Shown here: positions 1 through 5,882 of the stretch, in pieces
How positions within the stretch are numbered: the first letter of the stretch is position 1
Layout: every line of letters starts with the position of its first letter
Assembly: GCA_007119075.1 (NCBI GenBank)
Contig: SKQJ01000277.1
Location: forward strand, 1 to 5,882
DNA from: Bacteroidales bacterium
GTDB taxonomy: Bacteria > Bacteroidota > Bacteroidia > Bacteroidales > PUMT01
Length of the DNA stretch: 5,882 bases
Direction of reading: 5' to 3'
Translations under genes and position numbers: made by a program
The notes under the pieces: generated by a model
The model's input: the letters and a program-made list of their open reading frames with translations, nothing else
What the model was told of the DNA's origin: nothing
Database searches by the model: none

Positions 1-1742
1 AGCATATCTTCCGGATCGGGAGATTGCGGAATATTCCCGTTCAGCGACCTCTCATTTTTGTCAAAAGCCATGATCAGTTCTTTGATCTCGGCCGGGTCGA
101 CACGCCCTGATCCTATGAGATAATAGAAGTCGAACGAGGTTTTTACCTTATAGTGCCTGAGCAATTTGGTTTTGAACCTGTCGGGAAGCTCCATCTTCCA
201 GTTTTTCAGACGCCTGTTCAATAATTCTTTGCCGGCATCTGAATCTACCTGCCTGGCTTCCTTTAGAGTCTGCTTGATCTTTGTACGGGCCTTTGAAGTT
301 ATGACCCAGTTCAGCCAGTCGATTTTGGGGCTCTGGTTTTTGGCGACCTGGATCGAGACCTGGTCGCCATTTTTCAAAACCCGCTTAATCGGCACATTTT
401 TGCCGTTTACCTTTGCACCCGTACACTTGCTACCTATATCCGTATGAATATCGAATGCAAAATCAAGCACGGTCGCGCCTGCCGGGAAGCGCTTGATATC
501 ACCATTCGGAGTAAAAACGAAGACCTCCTCATTGTAAAGGTTCAGCTTGAAATTATCAAGGAATTCCAGGGCATTCGGCTCAGGATGTTCCAGCGACTCC
601 CGGATATGCATGAGCCAGTCACCGAATTTCTTATCGATTCCTCCCCCCTTGTATTTCCAGTGTGCCGCCAGGCCCCTCTCGGCAATATCATCCATCCTTC
701 GGGTACGTATCTGAACTTCCACAAATCTTCCCCCCGGCCCTACGACTGTTGTATGGAGAGACTCATAGCCGTTGGATTTCGGAACCGATATCCAGTCCCT
801 CAGCCGGTTGATATTGGGCTGATAATAGTCGGTCACTATTGAATAGACCCTCCAGCAATCGGCCTTTTCATTTTTTTCATCCGAATCCAGGATGATCCTG
901 ATTGCGAAAATATCGTATACCTCACTGAATTCAGCCTGCTGCTTCTTCATTTTGCTCCAGATCGAGTAAACCGATTTTGTCCTGCCCTTGATCTCGAATT
1001 CAAAGCCCAGCTTATTAAGATCTTTCTTTACAGGCTCGATAAATTCCCTGATAAAACGGTTCCGGGCAACGGTTGTGCTTTTGAGCTGGTTTTGTATGTT
1101 GCTGTATATCTCAGGATTAGTATATTTCAGAGACAGATCCTCCATCTCCGATTTAACGGTGTACAATCCGAGCCTGTGGGCAAGAGGAGCATACAGGAAA
1201 AAAGTCTCTGAGGCGGCCTTCAATTGTCTTTCGGCAGGAGAAAAATCAAGATTGCGCATATTCTCGAGCCGGTCGGCAAGCTTAAGCAATATAACCCTGA
1301 CATCAGTGGAGAGGGTAAGCAATAATTTACGGAAATTTTCTGCCTGCAATGAGGTGTTCATCGGAGAAATGCCCGAAATCTTGGTCAATCCCTCGACGAT
1401 GTTCCTCACCTGTTTTCCGAAGACAGTTTCTATCTCTTTAAAGTCATTGCCTTTTTCGGTAACCGTTTCATGCAGCAGCGATGCGAGGATAGAGGCAGTT
1501 CCAAGTCCTATTTCCTCAGCCGCAATCCTGGCAACGGCTATGGGATGATAGATATAGGGTTCGCCCGAATCACGCTTTTTGTTTTGATGAGTCCTGAGCG
1601 CAATATCGAAGGCCTTCCTGATCTTTTTTTTATCTTCGGAACCGATACAATGCCTGCATGCCCTGAGCAGTCCCCTGTATCTGTTCAGGATATCCTTATT
1701 CTCTTGTTCTGTCGCTATAAGGCTGTCTGTTTTATCCTCCAT
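1..1742 (-). CDS. relA: RelA/SpoT-family (p)ppGpp synthetase, C-terminus cut by left edge
   Basis: This enzyme makes the stringent-response alarmone (p)ppGpp by moving pyrophosphate from ATP to GDP or GTP. I translated 580 codons without a stop from ATG 1742 to the left edge. An HD-type domain covers about residues 40-165: HP at 66-67, HETVTE at 91-96 and KLADRLENM at 154-162. The synthetase domain covers about 240-365: GRTKS at 253-257, YDIFAIR at 276-282, RLRD at 313-316, NGYESLHTTV at 324-333, EVQIRT at 342-347 and AAHWKYK at 359-365. A TGS domain lies at about 404-466, followed by the start of the helical region. The remaining regulatory part (zinc-finger/ACT in this family) would be off the window, since full proteins are about 730-750 residues. 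The HD centre reads HE where active hydrolases have HD, and later acidic residues also differ, so hydrolase activity is probably lost (inference). RLRD resembles the RxKD form of bifunctional Rel/SpoT rather than the ExDD of classic RelA, so the symbol is approximate. An in-frame ATG at 1796 is less likely as the start. Confidence 0.93.
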   Translation of the reverse strand, partial: MEDKTDSLIATEQENKDILNRYRGLLRACRHCIGSEDKKKIRKAFDIALRTHQNKKRDSGEPYIYHPIAVARIAAEEIGLGTASILASLLHETVTEKGNDFKEIETVFGKQVRNIVEGLTKISGISPMNTSLQAENFRKLLLTLSTDVRVILLKLADRLENMRNLDFSPAERQLKAASETFFLYAPLAHRLGLYTVKSEMEDLSLKYTNPEIYSNIQNQLKSTTVARNRFIREFIEPVKKDLNKLGFEFEIKGRTKSVYSIWSKMKKQQAEFSEVYDIFAIRIILDSDEKNEKADCWRVYSIVTDYYQPNINRLRDWISVPKSNGYESLHTTVVGPGGRFVEVQIRTRRMDDIAERGLAAHWKYKGGGIDKKFGDWLMHIRESLEHPEPNALEFLDNFKLNLYNEEVFVFTPNGDIKRFPAGATVLDFAFDIHTDIGSKCTGAKVNGKNVPIKRVLKNGDQVSIQVAKNQSPKIDWLNWVITSKARTKIKQTLKEARQVDSDAGKELLNRRLKNWKMELPDRFKTKLLRHYKVKTSFDFYYLIGSGRVDPAEIKELIMAFDKNERSLNGNIPQSPDPEDM

Positions 1743-1773
1743 TTCCTCATTATTCAGATTAAATTTAACGTTA

Positions 1774-1806
1774 TAAAGATATAAATCAATATGCATATTA
1801 ATGCAA
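1774..1806 (-). promoter_or_regulatory. Weak candidate promoter for the relA-type gene
   Basis: On the minus strand TATCTTTA (1781-1774) matches the Bacteroidetes -7 element TAnnTTTG except at the last base. A TTG at 1806-1804 could be the -33 element, but the 22-base gap between them is a little long. Transcription would start near 1767 and give a leader of about 25 nt to ATG 1742, which would exclude the in-frame ATG at 1796. A perfect 10-bp palindrome, ATATGCATAT (1789-1798), lies between the two elements. The TTG also overlaps the T-run of the upstream gene's terminator. The call rests only on a partial motif match. Confidence 0.25.
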
Positions 1807-1830
1807 AAAATCCACTGAACAGTGGATTTT
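1805..1830 (-). terminator. Rho-independent terminator after the DUF6588-like gene
   Basis: An 11-bp perfect inverted repeat, AAAATCCACTG (1807-1817) and CAGTGGATTTT (1820-1830), is separated by two bases; in RNA the loop would open to four or six bases. Read on the minus strand, the stem runs into six T residues (1810-1805). This is the expected shape of an intrinsic terminator for the gene that stops at 1915, 85 bp upstream. On the plus strand only four T follow the stem and no gene ends there, so it most likely works in the minus direction. It separates that gene from the relA-type gene. Confidence 0.8.
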
Positions 1831-1914
1831 AAAGATTTTCAGATCAGCGGAATAACTCGACAGTGGTGACCTGAGCCGACCTGGCAGGATTTATTTTGTT
1901 TAGTTGCTTCCGGT

Positions 1915-3030
1915 TTACCGGAAACTTATTCCCATACCCGCTGTTATAACAGAGTAATTCGACCAGGTGTAGTCAAGATGAATATGCAGGATTGCCAGCT
2001 TGACCTTCCCTCCCATGGTTACGCGGGGCTGCGCACCCCTGTAGTCGCCCAGCGTGAAATCAACCGGATCCTTTATAGCGGAATTATCTGTCACCTCTAT
2101 AGCCGAGGGATCCTGGGGATCGATTCGGGGAACGGGATACCATCCTGTCATTTTGAGATTAGTTGTGGTCGAGTTGATGCCGAGTCCCGCATATGCGGTA
2201 AACATTGGGAGATCGGCCGATCCGATTATATTTGCAGTAAAGCTTTGAACCCGAAAATTCATATATTGATTGTCGAAGCTGACCATTGTCGTGGTATTGT
2301 CATTTGCCGGCCTGTTATTTGCATCCCTTATGTTGGCAGGACGAAAATCGATATCCGCTCCGGTGTAAAAATTGGTATAGCCTCCCATCACTGAAAGGTT
2401 AACAATGGGCAGCCGCCTCAAAAAGGGGAGCCATTGCTTTACATCATGCTTTACCCCGGCGCCCCAGAGTCCCATATTTCCTGCATCGCCAAAAGTCACC
2501 TCCGGGGTATACCTTGCAATAATATCCGTTCCAAAAGGCACGCCTACCCCCAGCTGTAATGTGGGTGCGGGAATAAAGCCAACTCCTGTTCCCTGGGGAA
2601 GGGTATATTCTGCAATCACTACCCCATGTTCCTCGCTAATGACCTGCATTGCAGGCCTCGGATCTCCTGAAGCGCCAGAAAAGGTAGGCGAAACCGCCCC
2701 TTCCGGAAAGCTGGTATACTGACTGAGCTGCAGGTCGGCCAGGTTAAATTGTTTTGCCTCATCGGGTACGAATGCCAGATTTACCGATAATGTGAGATCA
2801 AACCCCGGAAAACGGTGCGTCCTGGCGGTATTATACCATCCAGCATTGAGCGTGGCGCCGAATGCCGCGGGAAATGGGGTGAGATATGCTTCCAGCAATT
2901 TGGCACCATCCTCGGCTCCTCCTGTCAGCAGCCTGCCCATATCGGTAAGCTGGGCCGAAGAATTGTAAGCTGAAAATGACAAAACTGTTGTAAGAACTAT
3001 AGCGATAAGTTTTCCTTGTAAATCCTTCAT
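1915..3030 (-). CDS. DUF6588-like secreted or outer-membrane protein, function unknown
   Basis: This 371-residue protein appears complete. Residues 1-26 form a signal peptide: a Lys near the start, a hydrophobic core (about 8-20) and SSA before the likely cut at A26/Q27. The mature part is rich in Gly, Thr, Asn and aromatic residues in alternating stretches, for example LQLGVGVPFG (158-167), VNLSVMGGYTNFY (210-222), FTAYAGLGI (277-285) and the last strand YSVITAGMGISF (359-370). This suggests a beta-barrel or other beta-rich envelope protein. The blocks EDGAKLLEAYLTP (40-52), LNAGWYNTA (61-69) and LWGAGVKHDVKQWLP (188-202) fit my recollection of the DUF6588 family of Bacteroidetes; this is family memory, not a search result. 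The gene stands alone, with its own promoter upstream and a terminator 85 bp after the stop. No substrate or partner can be named. A general outer-membrane beta-barrel annotation is the main alternative. Confidence 0.85.
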   Translation of the reverse strand: MKDLQGKLIAIVLTTVLSFSAYNSSAQLTDMGRLLTGGAEDGAKLLEAYLTPFPAAFGATLNAGWYNTARTHRFPGFDLTLSVNLAFVPDEAKQFNLADLQLSQYTSFPEGAVSPTFSGASGDPRPAMQVISEEHGVVIAEYTLPQGTGVGFIPAPTLQLGVGVPFGTDIIARYTPEVTFGDAGNMGLWGAGVKHDVKQWLPFLRRLPIVNLSVMGGYTNFYTGADIDFRPANIRDANNRPANDNTTTMVSFDNQYMNFRVQSFTANIIGSADLPMFTAYAGLGINSTTTNLKMTGWYPVPRIDPQDPSAIEVTDNSAIKDPVDFTLGDYRGAQPRVTMGGKVKLAILHIHLDYTWSNYSVITAGMGISFR

Positions 3031-3056
3031 GATATAATTTTTAATTATTTAATGGA

Positions 3057-3080
3057 CAGAGCCGCGGTATGGAAGCTCTG
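3057..3080 (-). promoter_or_regulatory. Hairpin in the leader of the DUF6588-like gene
   Basis: CAGAGC (3057-3062) and GCTCTG (3075-3080) form a 6-bp perfect stem with a 12-base loop. The hairpin lies between the predicted promoter and ATG 3030, so it would be in the 5' untranslated leader. No T-run follows on either strand, so it is not a typical terminator. The 26 bases just before the start codon are almost only A and T, with no Shine-Dalgarno sequence, as is usual for Bacteroidetes genes. The hairpin could stabilise the mRNA or be a chance structure. Confidence 0.3.
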
Positions 3081-3094
3081 GCGACCATATCAGA

Positions 3095-3102
3095 CAAATA
3101 TA
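3095..3102 (-). promoter_or_regulatory. Bacteroidetes-type -7 promoter element for the DUF6588-like gene
   Basis: Read on the minus strand, 3102-3095 is TATATTTG, an exact match to the TAnnTTTG element used by the primary sigma factor of Bacteroidetes. A TTG at 3128-3126 could be the -33 element, but it is 23 bases away, longer than usual. Transcription would begin at about 3087-3090, giving a leader of about 57-60 nt before ATG 3030. The element lies in the gap after the cardiolipin synthase gene, which fits separate transcription of the two genes. Confidence 0.6.
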
Positions 3103-3125
3103 CTGTAAATGCCTTGGCGATGTTT

Positions 3126-3144
3126 CAATAATCGGAAATTATTG
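3126..3144. repeat. AT-rich inverted repeat between cls and the DUF6588-like gene
   Basis: CAATAAT (3126-3132) and ATTATTG (3138-3144) form a 7-bp perfect stem with a 5-base loop, 26 bp after the cls stop codon. There is no T-run on the minus strand, so it is a poor terminator candidate. One arm contains the only TTG that could be the -33 element of the following promoter, so the repeat could be a regulator site. It may also be chance in AT-rich DNA. Confidence 0.3.
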
Positions 3145-3169
3145 GAGAATAACCGCGAATTTCCCGGAT

Positions 3170-4642
3170 TCATAGCAGCGGACTGAATATCCTTGAAAAT
3201 GACTCGGAGAATTTCCTGTAAATGCCTCGTTCCCTGTGCAGTTCCAGATTAATTTCCTCGCTGTGTTCCAGGTCTTCGATGAAAAAACCTTTCAATTCCC
3301 TGCAGAAATCTTCATCATAAATAAGGGCATTGATCTCAAAGTTGTTGTCAAAGCTGCGGATATCCATGTTTGCCGTGCCCACAGAGGCAAACACATCATC
3401 CACCATAATCAGTTTGCTGTGAATAAATCCTTTCTGGTAATAAAACACCCTTATGCCGGCTTCCAGCAATTCCTGAACGTACGACCGGGTGCCGTTATAG
3501 GCAAGAAAGGAATCGGCAATTCCCGGAATGATGATTTTTACATCAATACCGCTGAGGGACACAGTTTTAAGAGCGGTCAGAATGCTTTCATTGGGAATAA
3601 AATACGGCACGGCAATGTATATGTATTCCTGGGCAGTGCTTATTGCACTGAAATAGGCCTGCATTATGCTTGACCAGTCCGAATCAGGCCCGCTCGCGGT
3701 AATCTGAACCAGCTGTTTGTTTTCCACTTTGGGCTTGGGAAAATACGAAACACCGCTCACCAGCCGGCCGGACACAAAATGCCAGTCCACCAGAAAAACA
3801 ACCTGCAGGGAACTGACCGCCTCCCCCTCGATTTTTAAATGGGTGTCGCGCCAGAATGGAATTTCTTTATTACCGTATTTATAACGGTCTGCAATATTTA
3901 TCCCTCCCACGAACCCCACTTTGCCGTCAATAACGATGATCTTCCGGTGATTCCGGTAATTTATCCTGTTGGCAAGAAACGGGATGTGTACGGGCATGAA
4001 AGGATACAGTTCCGCACCGGCTTCTTTTAAAGAACCGATAAATTTCTTTCCCAGCCTCCATGATCCGACATCATCATATATCATTCTGACCTTGACGCCC
4101 TTTCTGGCCCTGGAAATCAAAACCTCCCTGATCTCATTCCCCACCCTGTCATCTTCAATAATATAAAATTCGAGGTGGATGTGTTTCTTTGCCTTATTCA
4201 ATTCAGAAATAATCGTGTCAAAGGTTTGCTTGCCGTTATTAAGGATTCCCGCCTTGTTGTACTTTGTGAGCAATGCCTTGCTGTTACGCAAAAGAAGATT
4301 GATGATTGGAAGCTTGCTTCTGATTTTCCCGTTTTCGACAAACTTCCCTTCCTGCAGATCAATAATCTGGTTATCGCTGAGTGTGCGGATACGCTCAAAA
4401 TCCTTATGCTCCTTTCGGAGGAAGATTTTCTCCTTGCGATAATTTTTCCCTACGGCAAAATAAAGGATCAGCCCGAGTATCGGCAAAACAAATAAAACCA
4501 CCACCCAGGATATTGTTTTTGTCGGATCCCGGTTGTCCAGGATAACCGTTATGGCAACAATGATTGCCGTGGCAAGATATATGGCATTAAGAATAAGAAA
4601 AACCGTATTCCAGGATTCCGATACCGTAAAAAAAGAGTTCAT
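3170..4642 (-). CDS. cls: Cardiolipin synthase, phospholipase D superfamily
   Basis: This inner-membrane enzyme joins two phosphatidylglycerol molecules to give cardiolipin and glycerol. The 490-residue protein has the full family length. Two hydrophobic helices at about 13-35 and 44-64 match the N-terminal membrane anchor (PLDc_N-like), with the short charged stretch DNRDPTKT between them. A basic stretch, KNYRKEKIFLRK, follows at 66-77. Two phospholipase D domains then carry the catalytic HxKxxxxD motifs: H232, K234 and D239 (HRKIIVID, followed by GGINIADRY) and H408, K410 and D415 (HSKLIMVD, followed by GTANMDIRSF). PYFIPNE (346-352) and RSYVQELLEAG (386-396) are also typical of the family. 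ATG 4642 begins just before the first helix; no earlier start is needed and no Shine-Dalgarno sequence is seen. The gene is 190 bp from the symporter gene upstream and 139 bp from the gene downstream, so it is probably transcribed alone. Both HKD motifs being intact argues for an active enzyme. The donor lipid is taken from the bacterial family and is not visible in the sequence. Confidence 0.95.
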   Translation of the reverse strand: MNSFFTVSESWNTVFLILNAIYLATAIIVAITVILDNRDPTKTISWVVVLFVLPILGLILYFAVGKNYRKEKIFLRKEHKDFERIRTLSDNQIIDLQEGKFVENGKIRSKLPIINLLLRNSKALLTKYNKAGILNNGKQTFDTIISELNKAKKHIHLEFYIIEDDRVGNEIREVLISRARKGVKVRMIYDDVGSWRLGKKFIGSLKEAGAELYPFMPVHIPFLANRINYRNHRKIIVIDGKVGFVGGINIADRYKYGNKEIPFWRDTHLKIEGEAVSSLQVVFLVDWHFVSGRLVSGVSYFPKPKVENKQLVQITASGPDSDWSSIMQAYFSAISTAQEYIYIAVPYFIPNESILTALKTVSLSGIDVKIIIPGIADSFLAYNGTRSYVQELLEAGIRVFYYQKGFIHSKLIMVDDVFASVGTANMDIRSFDNNFEINALIYDEDFCRELKGFFIEDLEHSEEINLELHRERGIYRKFSESFSRIFSPLL

Positions 4643-4720
4643 AAGGTCAGTATACCAGGTCAGGCAAAATTTGAATAGTCAGCTATGATTATCCGCTCCG
4701 CTAATATACATCATTTCACA

Positions 4721-4754
4721 AATTATCAATGATCAATTCCATCAATCGATTGAT
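4721..4754. promoter_or_regulatory. ATCAAT hexamer cluster with 14-bp palindrome upstream of cls
   Basis: ATCAAT occurs at 4725-4730, 4732-4737 and 4741-4746, and its reverse complement ATTGAT at 4749-4754. The last two copies make the perfect palindrome ATCAATCGATTGAT (4741-4754). The cluster is about 80-110 bp upstream of the cls start, where a regulator could bind. No convincing TAnnTTTG promoter is visible between it and the gene. An operator role is a guess from symmetry alone. Confidence 0.25.
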
Positions 4755-4763
4755 TTCCCCGGC

Positions 4764-4809
4764 AAAAAAACAGGCTCAGGCAATTATGCCATCTCCCCGT
4801 TTACCGGGG
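4764..4809 (-). terminator. Possible weak terminator after the symporter gene
   Basis: Downstream of the symporter stop codon, the minus strand carries a CCCCG/CGGGG stem with a 5-base loop (4809-4795), then a small GGCA/TGCC hairpin (4790-4779), then seven T residues (4770-4764). The T-run does not directly follow either stem, so this is not a textbook terminator, but no better candidate lies between the symporter gene and cls. Confidence 0.25.
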
Positions 4810-4883
4810 GATATGAAAGTTCATTCTCAGTATTATGCTATTTCCCCGGTTACCGGGGGATATGAAAGTTCATTCTCAGTATT
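4783..4883 (-). repeat. 49-bp tandem duplication of the symporter gene's 3' end
   Basis: Two copies with a 49-bp period, 4783-4831 and 4832-4880, agree at 46 of 49 positions; the match runs 3 bp further, to 4883. Differences are at 4790/4839, 4793/4842 and 4800/4849. Copy 2 is the coding end of the symporter gene, and its first bases hold the stop codon TAA (4835-4833). Copy 1 lies past the stop and still reads TENELSYPPVNGEMA plus a TAA (4786-4784), against TENELSYPPVTGEIA in the gene. Because 49 is not a multiple of three, copy 1 is in another frame and is not translated as an extension. Each copy contains a GC-rich inverted repeat, 4795-4809 and 4844-4858; the second (CCCCGGT-T-ACCGGGG) is the more perfect. 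Confidence 0.9.
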
Positions 4884-5882
4884 GGCTATAACTGTCGAAG
4901 CGGCACAGTTCCCTGTAACATTAACCACCGTGCGAAGCATGTCAAGAGGCCGGTCCAGTGCCAGCACCATTGCCAGTCCTTCTGCCGGAAGGCCGACCGA
5001 AGTGAGGATTATGACAAGCATGACTACGCCTCCCCCCGGAACTCCGGGGGTGCCGATCGATGCAAGAGTGGCTGTCAGAACAATAGTAAGCTGCTGTGCC
5101 ATAGTAAGGTCAAACCCGAATGCCTGGGCTATAAAAACCGCGCCAACTGCCTGGTAGAGGCTTGTACCATCCATATTGATCGTAGTTCCGATCGGAAGCA
5201 CGAAACTCGATATGGTCTTTGACACGCCAAGGTCCCTCTCCACCACTTCCATCGAAATGGGAAGGGACGCGGCACTGGAGCTGGTTGAAAATGCTATCAT
5301 CTGCGCCGGACTGATTGCCTTGTAGAAATCCTTGTAGCCAACGGGAGTGAAGAATCTCATAACCAGTGGGTAGACAACAAATATCATGACCAGGTACCCC
5401 AGTACGGTAGCGATAATATATAATCCAAGAGAAGCAAACAGGTCGAGAGATTCGGCAATATCATCGCCCGTGAATTCAACGACCAGTGATCCCAGCAGGG
5501 CAAAAACCCCAATGGGAGCAAACTTCATGACCAGATCCACGATCTTGAGTATGATCTCATTCAGTCCGTCGAAAATATCCTTTACCGCCTTTACCTTTTC
5601 GTGCGGGATTAGGGCGACGGCAAGTCCGAAGAGTATTGCAAAAAAGATGATCTGCAATATATTCCTGTTGTCGCCGGCAGCATTGATAATATTTTCAGGC
5701 ACAATTTCGACAAGGAAATCCAGTGGCCGGCTTTCCCTGACCTGCCGGGCTACCGCCTCCGTCTCATCAACGCTTCTTGCATATTCCTCCTGCATTTCCG
5801 CCCTTTTCGTGTCAGGAAATGCATGGCCTGGCTTCATAATATTGACAATCAGCAGTCCGATGGTAATAGCAACAACCGTTGA
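4833..5882 (-). CDS. Dicarboxylate/amino acid:cation symporter (DAACS family), N-terminus cut by right edge
   Basis: This inner-membrane secondary transporter would import acidic substrates such as glutamate, aspartate or C4-dicarboxylates with sodium or protons. The visible 349 residues stay open to the right edge and begin STVVAITIGLLIVNI, a membrane helix; an internal Met at 5837 is not the start. About 70-100 N-terminal residues are missing, judging by family size. A charged loop of about 40 residues (18-58) follows the first visible helix. The glutamate-transporter core is clear: hairpin 1 with STSSSAASLP (199-208), NMDGT (236-240), hairpin 2 with GTPGVPGGG (277-285) and the last helix DRPLDMLRTVVNV (310-322). 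In that helix D314, R317, T318 and N321 match the substrate and ion ligands of the archaeal homologue GltPh, and the Arg favours an acidic substrate. Asn325 stands where GltPh has the sodium ligand D405. The C-terminus is short, ending YPPVTGEIA inside a tandemly duplicated stretch. The exact substrate cannot be read from sequence. Confidence 0.93.
   Translation of the reverse strand, partial: STVVAITIGLLIVNIMKPGHAFPDTKRAEMQEEYARSVDETEAVARQVRESRPLDFLVEIVPENIINAAGDNRNILQIIFFAILFGLAVALIPHEKVKAVKDIFDGLNEIILKIVDLVMKFAPIGVFALLGSLVVEFTGDDIAESLDLFASLGLYIIATVLGYLVMIFVVYPLVMRFFTPVGYKDFYKAISPAQMIAFSTSSSAASLPISMEVVERDLGVSKTISSFVLPIGTTINMDGTSLYQAVGAVFIAQAFGFDLTMAQQLTIVLTATLASIGTPGVPGGGVVMLVIILTSVGLPAEGLAMVLALDRPLDMLRTVVNVTGNCAASTVIANTENELSYPPVTGEIA

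Noticed and set aside
166..842. Plus-strand open frames of 93 and 132 codons and a minus-strand frame of 60 codons
   Set aside because: All overlap the synthetase and TGS coding region of the RelA/SpoT gene in other frames and look like compositional by-products.
988..1784. Plus-strand open frames of 186 and 104 codons
   Set aside because: They lie opposite the coding strand of the RelA/SpoT gene, whose full motif set is on the minus strand; they show no recognisable domain and are shadows.
1742..1796. Upstream in-frame ATG at 1796 that would add 18 residues to the RelA/SpoT protein
   Set aside because: The added MHIDLYLYNVKFN stretch is unlike the usual start of the family, and the weak promoter box lies downstream of this ATG. 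ATG 1742 gives a typical N-terminus.
1978..2722. Plus-strand open frames of 138, 64 and 105 codons
   Set aside because: They lie antisense to the DUF6588-like gene, which has a signal peptide, promoter and terminator on the minus strand.
4753..4763. Possible third copy of the repeat (TTTCCCCGG)
   Set aside because: Only about nine bases match, and the spacing does not keep the 49-bp period.
4783..4883. Repeat considered as a small CRISPR array
   Set aside because: There are only two adjacent copies, no variable spacers between them, no cas genes, and the unit is coding sequence of the symporter.
4729..5157. Plus-strand open frame of 142 codons across the tandem repeat and symporter gene
   Set aside because: It is antisense to a clear transporter core and its repeated peptide comes only from the 49-bp duplication.

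Overview
The window looks like chromosomal DNA of a Bacteroidota (Bacteroidetes) bacterium. The evidence is a DUF6588-type secreted or outer-membrane protein, AT-rich start regions without clear Shine-Dalgarno sequences, and a perfect Bacteroidetes-type -7 promoter element (TAnnTTTG) upstream of that gene. By eye the base composition is moderate, and nothing points to a recent mobile element. All four recognisable genes are on the minus strand, so transcription runs from high to low coordinates.

In transcription order the layout is as follows. (1) 5882-4833 is the 3' part of a dicarboxylate/amino acid:cation symporter (DAACS, glutamate-transporter fold); its N-terminus lies off the right edge. 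(2) 4642-3170 is a complete cardiolipin synthase with two N-terminal membrane helices and two HKD motifs. (3) 3030-1915 is a complete DUF6588-like protein with a signal peptide, preceded by a promoter and followed by a rho-independent terminator. (4) 1742 to the left edge is a long RelA/SpoT-type (p)ppGpp synthetase with an intact synthetase motif set, an altered HD hydrolase centre and a TGS domain; its C-terminal regulatory part lies off the left edge. The gaps between genes are 190, 139 and 172 bp, which suggests separately transcribed housekeeping genes rather than an operon. No functional link between them can be shown.

I did not find a new defence, mobile or biosynthetic system. The points most worth a second look are small. 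A 49-bp tandem duplication at the end of the symporter gene copies its last codons and stop codon downstream. A sodium-site aspartate of the symporter is replaced by asparagine. The HD motif of the RelA/SpoT protein is changed to HE with further substitutions, which predicts a synthetase without hydrolase activity. A cluster of ATCAAT hexamers with a 14-bp palindrome lies upstream of the cardiolipin synthase gene.
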